Positions 60,212 to 64,000 of a stretch of DNA of 64,000 nucleotides are shown here, piece by piece. The position numbers and the translations under genes are program-made. The notes beneath the pieces are model-generated. The model did no database searches. It saw only the letters and a program-made list of their open reading frames with translations, and had not been told where the DNA came from. Numbering within the stretch: position 1 is the first letter of the stretch; each line of letters begins with the position of its first letter. Origin of the DNA: Vulcanimicrobiota bacterium. Lineage in GTDB: Bacteria; Vulcanimicrobiota; Xenobia; Xenobiales; JADMJV01. The stretch spans positions 1 to 64,000 of the forward strand of contig JAEXNA010000221.1 of assembly GCA_023447635.1 (NCBI GenBank), written 5' to 3'.

Positions 60212-61969
60212 TCACGCCTGCGCCCCCGTCGCCGCCCTCGGCAGCGGAAACAGCATCGCCGCCGCCAGCCGACGCGGCTCTAACCCGTCCAGCCCGTCGG
60301 CCTCGAGCTTGTCTCCGCGCCCAGCCAAATCGGCCTCGACCAGCTTCAAAGCGAGCTCCCCCTCGCCGCGACAGAGCGCCTCGACCACCGGCAACGGGGC
60401 CGGTCGCCGGTCTCGGCGCCTGTTTCCAAAGGCCGCCTTCAGCTTACGATAGCTCGCCGGCAAGAAGGCAAACTGGGGCGGAGGCGGCGCTGGCGACGCC
60501 GCCTGGTCGACAACCAGACACAGGGCGTGCAGCAGATCCTCCATCCGCCCTTCGTCCACCTCGCCCCGCAGAAAGGCCAGCAGATGCTCGGGCTTAGCTG
60601 TGTGACAGCCCCAGAACGGGTCGTTGAAAAGCACGATCCCCGCCCGGTTCGGTCGGCGGGGCACCTTCCCGCTGCTCCACATCCGATAGCGCAACAGCCG
60701 CACCATCTTTTCGCACAGGTCGCGCCCCTGAAAACTCTCCATCTGCGGCCTCAGCCACAGCGCTCTGTGCAGCCGCGTTCCTAGCGAGGCCAGCGAGAGC
60801 GCCAGGTCGAATTCGGCGTTCCCGTCCCGCGGCTCGACCCCCCAGCGAGAACTCAACCCCGGAGCCTCCGTCGCATGAAGCCTGAGCTTCCCGATCTCTT
60901 CCAGCACTCGGCTGCCCGAAGGCCCAGACCCCCAGGACTCTGCTGTCCGTAGCCAGCGAAAAAACTCCACCCGCTCATCCTCTAGCCAGCCTCCCAGCCG
61001 CCCCAGGTCGAACTGCGACTCGGCGGTCACCGAAGCGAGCGCCAGCGTCAGGTCGCCGTGCCTCACGGCCAGGGCAAAACGTTGATGACCCGCCCCCTGT
61101 CCAGCTTCCGCGAACGTCTTGGGCTCACTCCACAGCGGAACCACCACGTCGTACTTCGCCTCTCCGGGCAGCAGAGCGTTCCGATGCCCTTCCAGGCTAG
61201 AACGAACCCGAGGCAGGCCCGACACCAAACCCTCCATGGCCAGCACTAGACCCCAGGGGTTAGAACGCGCCATCACCTTCCCGTCGTCAGCCCCGGCATA
61301 AGAGCTCGCCGCTCGAGGATCGAAAAAGCCTTGCACAGCGTCTCTCATCTGGTCCGTCTCTTCCTCGAAAAGGGCGGCTCTCAGCAGCTCGGCGGCCCGT
61401 CTTTCTGGACGTCGCTCGGCCAGCAGCAGCCATCGCAGCGACTCCATGAAGATGGAGGAAAACTCCATTTTCCCGTCCATCCCGCCGGCCAGCGCCAGAG
61501 GAGAGAACAGGACCTCGCCATCCATCTCGTCGGCCACGGTGGCCAGCCACGGGTCGTGGGGCCATTGCTCCAGCAGGCGCCGGACCAGGTCTCTCTTCTC
61601 CCACCCCTCCGGCTTCTCGTCCACCACCGCCTGGGCCAGGGCGAACCGCTGCCGGTAGGGCTCGAAACGCAGCTCTTCACTCGCCTCGATAGCGTAACGA
61701 GGATGCTCCACCAGCCGCCGCTGAAACCCGCTGGTCTTGTTCCACGGACTGACGATCGGCGTCGGCACATACTCCTCGACCAGAAAGCGCACCAACGCCT
61801 GTTGGTCCAGCGTCGAGCTCAACCAGAAATGCCTGTTCCGCCACCAGCCCCGCGCCTCCGGGTCTCGCTGCTCCGCCACCAGCCGCAACAGCCCCAGCCC
61901 GCCCAGAGCACAGGCATAAGGCTCGACCCGCAGCCCGACCAGCGCTATTTTAGCCGGCTCAGAGAGCAC
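60212..61969 (-). CDS. csx17: Type I-G (formerly I-U) CRISPR-associated protein Csx17 (Cas8-like)
   Basis: This 585-residue protein matches the Csx17 opening: VGLRVEPYACALGGLGLLRL, LVAEQRDPEARGWW, and the block ending in YVPTPIVSPWNKTSGF. Csx17 is the large Cascade subunit of type I-G, thought to play the Cas8 role. The GTG at 61969 is preceded by a GGGGGGA ribosome site; a longer GTG start at 61996 would lie at the edge of the repeat. It is the only complete cas gene seen here. Its expected neighbours csb1, cas3 and cas1/2/4 are not in the window, and only the end of csb2 is present. Confidence 0.92.
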   Translation of the reverse strand: MLSEPAKIALVGLRVEPYACALGGLGLLRLVAEQRDPEARGWWRNRHFWLSSTLDQQALVRFLVEEYVPTPIVSPWNKTSGFQRRLVEHPRYAIEASEELRFEPYRQRFALAQAVVDEKPEGWEKRDLVRRLLEQWPHDPWLATVADEMDGEVLFSPLALAGGMDGKMEFSSIFMESLRWLLLAERRPERRAAELLRAALFEEETDQMRDAVQGFFDPRAASSYAGADDGKVMARSNPWGLVLAMEGLVSGLPRVRSSLEGHRNALLPGEAKYDVVVPLWSEPKTFAEAGQGAGHQRFALAVRHGDLTLALASVTAESQFDLGRLGGWLEDERVEFFRWLRTAESWGSGPSGSRVLEEIGKLRLHATEAPGLSSRWGVEPRDGNAEFDLALSLASLGTRLHRALWLRPQMESFQGRDLCEKMVRLLRYRMWSSGKVPRRPNRAGIVLFNDPFWGCHTAKPEHLLAFLRGEVDEGRMEDLLHALCLVVDQAASPAPPPPQFAFLPASYRKLKAAFGNRRRDRRPAPLPVVEALCRGEGELALKLVEADLAGRGDKLEADGLDGLEPRRLAAAMLFPLPRAATGAQA

Positions 61970-62002
61970 CAATCCCCCCTCGCCAGCCGCGCCCACACCA
62001 AA

Positions 62003-62113
62003 GTTTCAACGCGATCACCTGCAACGTTGCACCCACTCCAGCTGCAACACCCACCCAACCCAAAGTTTCAACGGGATCACCTGCAACGTTACACCCATTC
62101 CGGCTGCAACACC
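62003..62113 (+). repeat. Two tandem copies (5-6) of the dispersed repeat
   Basis: Copies start at 62003 and 62065, again 62 bases apart, with the same GTTTCAACGCGATCACC start (one C-to-G change in the second). They occupy the gap between the AbiEii stop and the csx17 start. The five bases before each copy (CCAAA or CAAAG) are also shared with other sites. Confidence 0.9.
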
Positions 62114-62161
62114 CACTTCCGGTAGCTCCCGCAGCGAGCGCAAGACCTTCCCGGCCGGACA

Positions 62162-63028
62162 TTATACGGTGCCTAGCCGTGGCAATAGAGAGGTGAAAAA
62201 ACCTGGCGACCACATCGCCGTCGCATCCAGGTCTTTTAAGAACGGCACCACGTCCTCCCGAGCCGCGTCGACATTGAGACTTTCGAACCGCTCTGCCAGA
62301 GCTGCCTTCAGGTCGTTCTCGGACATCGTCTCTTTACTGGTCCACCAACCCGATTGCCTTAATCGCATCTCGAGGTGAGACAGATGACACGGGACACCTC
62401 GACCCACGTACCAGACGAAATCGAAGTAATCTCTCCCTTTCACTCGTGTCTTCCAGCCTCGATGAAGAATGGCGTGCAGTTTCCCGGCAAAAAGGTCGGG
62501 CAGTCGATAGGTCAGCACGCCGAAGGGAAGTGGCTGCAGCAGAGTTTTGACCTCTGTCTCAAAGCCTGGCGGTGGGTCCGAGTCGACCTCGACCTTGACG
62601 GTCATTACGCGGGTCCGTGGAACTCGCCTGGCGATCTCGGGAGGAATGGCGATTTTGACGAGATGTGTCAAAGTGCCCGCTTTGATAAAGGCGGACTCGA
62701 TCGGTGTCGCAACCTTCTTGGACTTCATCTCGACAGAAACCTCGAAGCCGAAGGAGCTAAGCTCCTCGGCAATAGCCTTGAGATAGGCCGCTAATTTGAA
62801 ATCCTGATCGGCTTGAAGCAATGAGAAGTCGAGATCCTCAGAGAAGCGCTGAAGACCGTAAAGGATGCGAAGAGCGCTTCCGCCGTAGAAAGCGGCGTGC
62901 TCGAAGAACTTCGCTCGCCAGAGAGCCAGCAAGGCCATCTCCTGGATAATCTCCTTAAGCGCATTTTCGTGGTCCTGAGCCGTGCGGCAGTTATAGGTCG
63001 ACAGCATCTGCAGTATCGCGGGGTTCAT
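62162..63028 (-). CDS. abiEii: AbiEii-type nucleotidyltransferase toxin (type IV toxin-antitoxin / abortive infection)
   Basis: The 288-residue protein has the nucleotidyltransferase motif FYGGSALRILYGL (residues 48-60) and RFSEDLDFSL (61-70) that define AbiEii/AbiGii toxins. A central LPDLFAGKLHAILHR block and a later GRDYFDFVWYV are typical of the family. The start overlaps the antitoxin stop by four bases. Related toxins inhibit growth by modifying tRNA 3' ends with nucleotides. It lies between csb2 and csx17. Confidence 0.92.
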   Translation of the reverse strand: MNPAILQMLSTYNCRTAQDHENALKEIIQEMALLALWRAKFFEHAAFYGGSALRILYGLQRFSEDLDFSLLQADQDFKLAAYLKAIAEELSSFGFEVSVEMKSKKVATPIESAFIKAGTLTHLVKIAIPPEIARRVPRTRVMTVKVEVDSDPPPGFETEVKTLLQPLPFGVLTYRLPDLFAGKLHAILHRGWKTRVKGRDYFDFVWYVGRGVPCHLSHLEMRLRQSGWWTSKETMSENDLKAALAERFESLNVDAAREDVVPFLKDLDATAMWSPGFFTSLLPRLGTV

Positions 63029-63657
63029 AGCGCCAACCTCAAGACATCCAATCGAGCGTCCTTATAAGCCGCCACAAGCTTTGATAACATCTTCTTGCTG
63101 AGACCTTTCCATTGCTCTGGCTCCATCCTCAGGTCGTCAGATAGGAACTGGTGCACCGAGCGTCGGTCCGTCAGCGTGATCGCGGGACGAAGGACAATGT
63201 AGTCGCACAAAGCTTTCTCGGGCGTGGCCATTAGCACAGGATGACGTGGGTCGAGCATCACCCTGTCGACTCCGTGGGGATATCGGGTGGGGGACAGGTA
63301 ACGGTAGCGAAAACGGCCCACCGGGGTCGAAAAAAGCTTGTTCCTCTTCGGCGTAACGCTCGTCAACTCTACCACGCGCTCCGGAATGAGGCCGTAATAG
63401 CTCAAGGCGTATTCCAGAGACAAGCAGGATGGACCATAGATCAGGTTGGCTAGCACCTCCAGGCAAACCGGCTCTCGGTTTAGCATAGGCGGGAAGACGT
63501 ACAGGCCTTTCTTGACCCGGGTGATCGTACCAGCCTTGATAAGCTCGTGAATCTTCTGTCGAGGCGCCTTGTGCCTCGATAAAGCGTGCCGCAGAGTCAA
63601 GTAGTCGAACTCCTCGCTCGGTATAGCTTGGCGTAAAGTCAATGCATCCGTTATCAC
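63025..63657 (-). CDS. abiEi: AbiEi-type antitoxin / transcriptional regulator
   Basis: The 210-residue protein has an N-terminal winged-helix domain (YLTLRHALSRHKAPRQKIHE, GTITRVKKGLYVFP). The AbiEi C-terminal antitoxin domain follows (CLEVLANLIYGPSCLSLEYA, YGLIPERVVELTSVT, ATPEKALCDYIVL). The GTG at 63657 is the start. AbiEi proteins repress their own promoter by binding an inverted repeat, and a fitting dyad lies just upstream. The stop overlaps the toxin start. Confidence 0.92.
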   Translation of the reverse strand: MITDALTLRQAIPSEEFDYLTLRHALSRHKAPRQKIHELIKAGTITRVKKGLYVFPPMLNREPVCLEVLANLIYGPSCLSLEYALSYYGLIPERVVELTSVTPKRNKLFSTPVGRFRYRYLSPTRYPHGVDRVMLDPRHPVLMATPEKALCDYIVLRPAITLTDRRSVHQFLSDDLRMEPEQWKGLSKKMLSKLVAAYKDARLDVLRLAL

Positions 63658-63687
63658 ACTCTTATTCTAAGGGAAAACGAAAACCTG

Positions 63688-63722
63688 GACCAGTATGTAA
63701 GATTTTTTCTAACATACTGGTC
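63688..63722. promoter_or_regulatory. Inverted repeat, probable AbiEi operator
   Basis: GACCAGTATGT (63688-63698) is perfectly repeated in inverse at 63712-63722, with a further AGA/TCT pairing toward the T-rich centre. It lies 31 bases upstream of the AbiEi start codon, where autoregulating AbiEi proteins bind in characterised systems. Confidence 0.75.
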
Positions 63723-63762
63723 ACTCCCACCCCGACTGCACCACGAACCGACTCAGCCCAAA

Positions 63763-63809
63763 GTTTCAACGCGATCATCTGCAACATTGCACCCACTCCC
63801 CCCACAACT
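63763..63809 (+). repeat. Single copy (7) of the dispersed repeat next to the csb2 stop
   Basis: GTTTCAACGCGATCATCTGC starts at 63763 with one change from the consensus. The copy ends at the csb2 stop codon (63808-63810). With copies 5-6 it flanks the AbiE pair. Confidence 0.88.
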
Positions 63810-64000
63810 AGCCCGGCTCCGGCACGAACCGGCCCATCCCAAAGTGACAGCTCGCCCCCAAACACAGCGGACCCGAAATCTCATAAGGGAAACTCAGCCG
63901 AAGCCAGCTCGCCAGCCCTGGCGGCGCCTCCCCCTGCCCTCTCCGCACCTGGAACTTCCGCCCCTCGACCAACTCCACCTCAGGCTCCGGCAGCCCCCGC
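63808..64000 (-). CDS. csb2: Csb2 (type I-G Cas5-Cas6 fusion), C-terminal end only
   Basis: Only the last 64 residues are in the window. The C-terminus reads WLRLSFPYEISGPLCLGAS followed by CHFGMGRFVPEPG and a stop. The pattern GPLxLGxSCHFGxGxF is the conserved end of the GSU0054/Csb2 family. Csb2 processes crRNA and belongs to the type I-G Cascade complex. The gene continues beyond the right edge, where csb1, cas3, cas1/2/4 and a CRISPR array are expected. Confidence 0.88.
   Translation of the reverse strand, partial: RGLPEPEVELVEGRKFQVRRGQGEAPPGLASWLRLSFPYEISGPLCLGASCHFGMGRFVPEPG

Overview
The window comes from a high-GC, Gram-negative-type bacterium. Evidence for an outer membrane is a Wza-like export protein, lipobox lipoproteins and an exosortase/CPBP-protease fusion with two VPEID-CTERM substrates. 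The lineage cannot be fixed from sequence alone. No rRNA, tRNA or housekeeping operon was seen. The window is an accessory region dominated by exopolysaccharide (EPS) synthesis. Two RiPP (lasso-type) loci are embedded in it, and a CRISPR type I-G/AbiE defence region lies at the right end.

Left part (1-30 kb): a glutamine-dependent AsnB-like amidotransferase (cut by the left edge), a zinc-ribbon/HTH regulator, a YdcF-like protein, and a minus-strand run XrtE, VPEID-CTERM protein, small secreted protein, SurA/PpiC-like foldase and acyltransferase. Next come two O-antigen-ligase/TPR proteins and two FecR-domain proteins arranged as mirror images. They point inward onto RiPP locus 1 (14.8-17.8 kb). 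Locus 1 encodes a lasso-type B2 protease, PF14907-type nucleotidyltransferase, HprK-related kinase, PqqD/RRE protein and a 25-residue precursor. It has no adjacent cyclase, and the precursor has a core of only about six residues ending in Ser. Sugar-nucleotide genes, a Wzz-like protein with a degenerate kinase domain, a GT4 enzyme and a large Ig-repeat lipoprotein follow.

Middle (30-42.5 kb): RiPP locus 2 is a complete lasso-type cluster with nucleotidyltransferase, ABC exporter, B2, cyclase, 43-residue precursor, PRMT-like methyltransferase, PqqD and HprK-related kinase. It is followed directly by EPS chain-length genes (CpsD-like kinase with a Tyr-Gly tail, Wzz), rfbF and a glycosyltransferase. 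From about 42.5 to 56 kb the composition becomes visibly more AT-rich. Here lies a compact minus-strand glycan operon: ugd, a wbpA-like dehydrogenase, pyruvyltransferase, three glycosyltransferases, an ABC transporter and a polymerase-like membrane protein. An OafA-SGNH acyltransferase and a Wza-like protein complete this part.

Right part (56-64 kb): a lipoprotein, the second VPEID-CTERM protein, a frameshifted Rpn-type nuclease gene, csx17, an AbiE toxin-antitoxin pair and the 3' end of csb2 (type I-G Cas5-Cas6). A dispersed repeat with a 62-bp period occurs in seven copies at four places here. Copies lie on both sides of the AbiE pair, which sits between the two cas genes.

The most promising candidates for undescribed biology are RiPP locus 1 (a lasso-like leader and kinase/nucleotidyltransferase set without cyclase or ring acceptor) and RiPP locus 2 (a lasso precursor followed by an arginine-methyltransferase-like enzyme, with an acceptor Asp at an unusual position).
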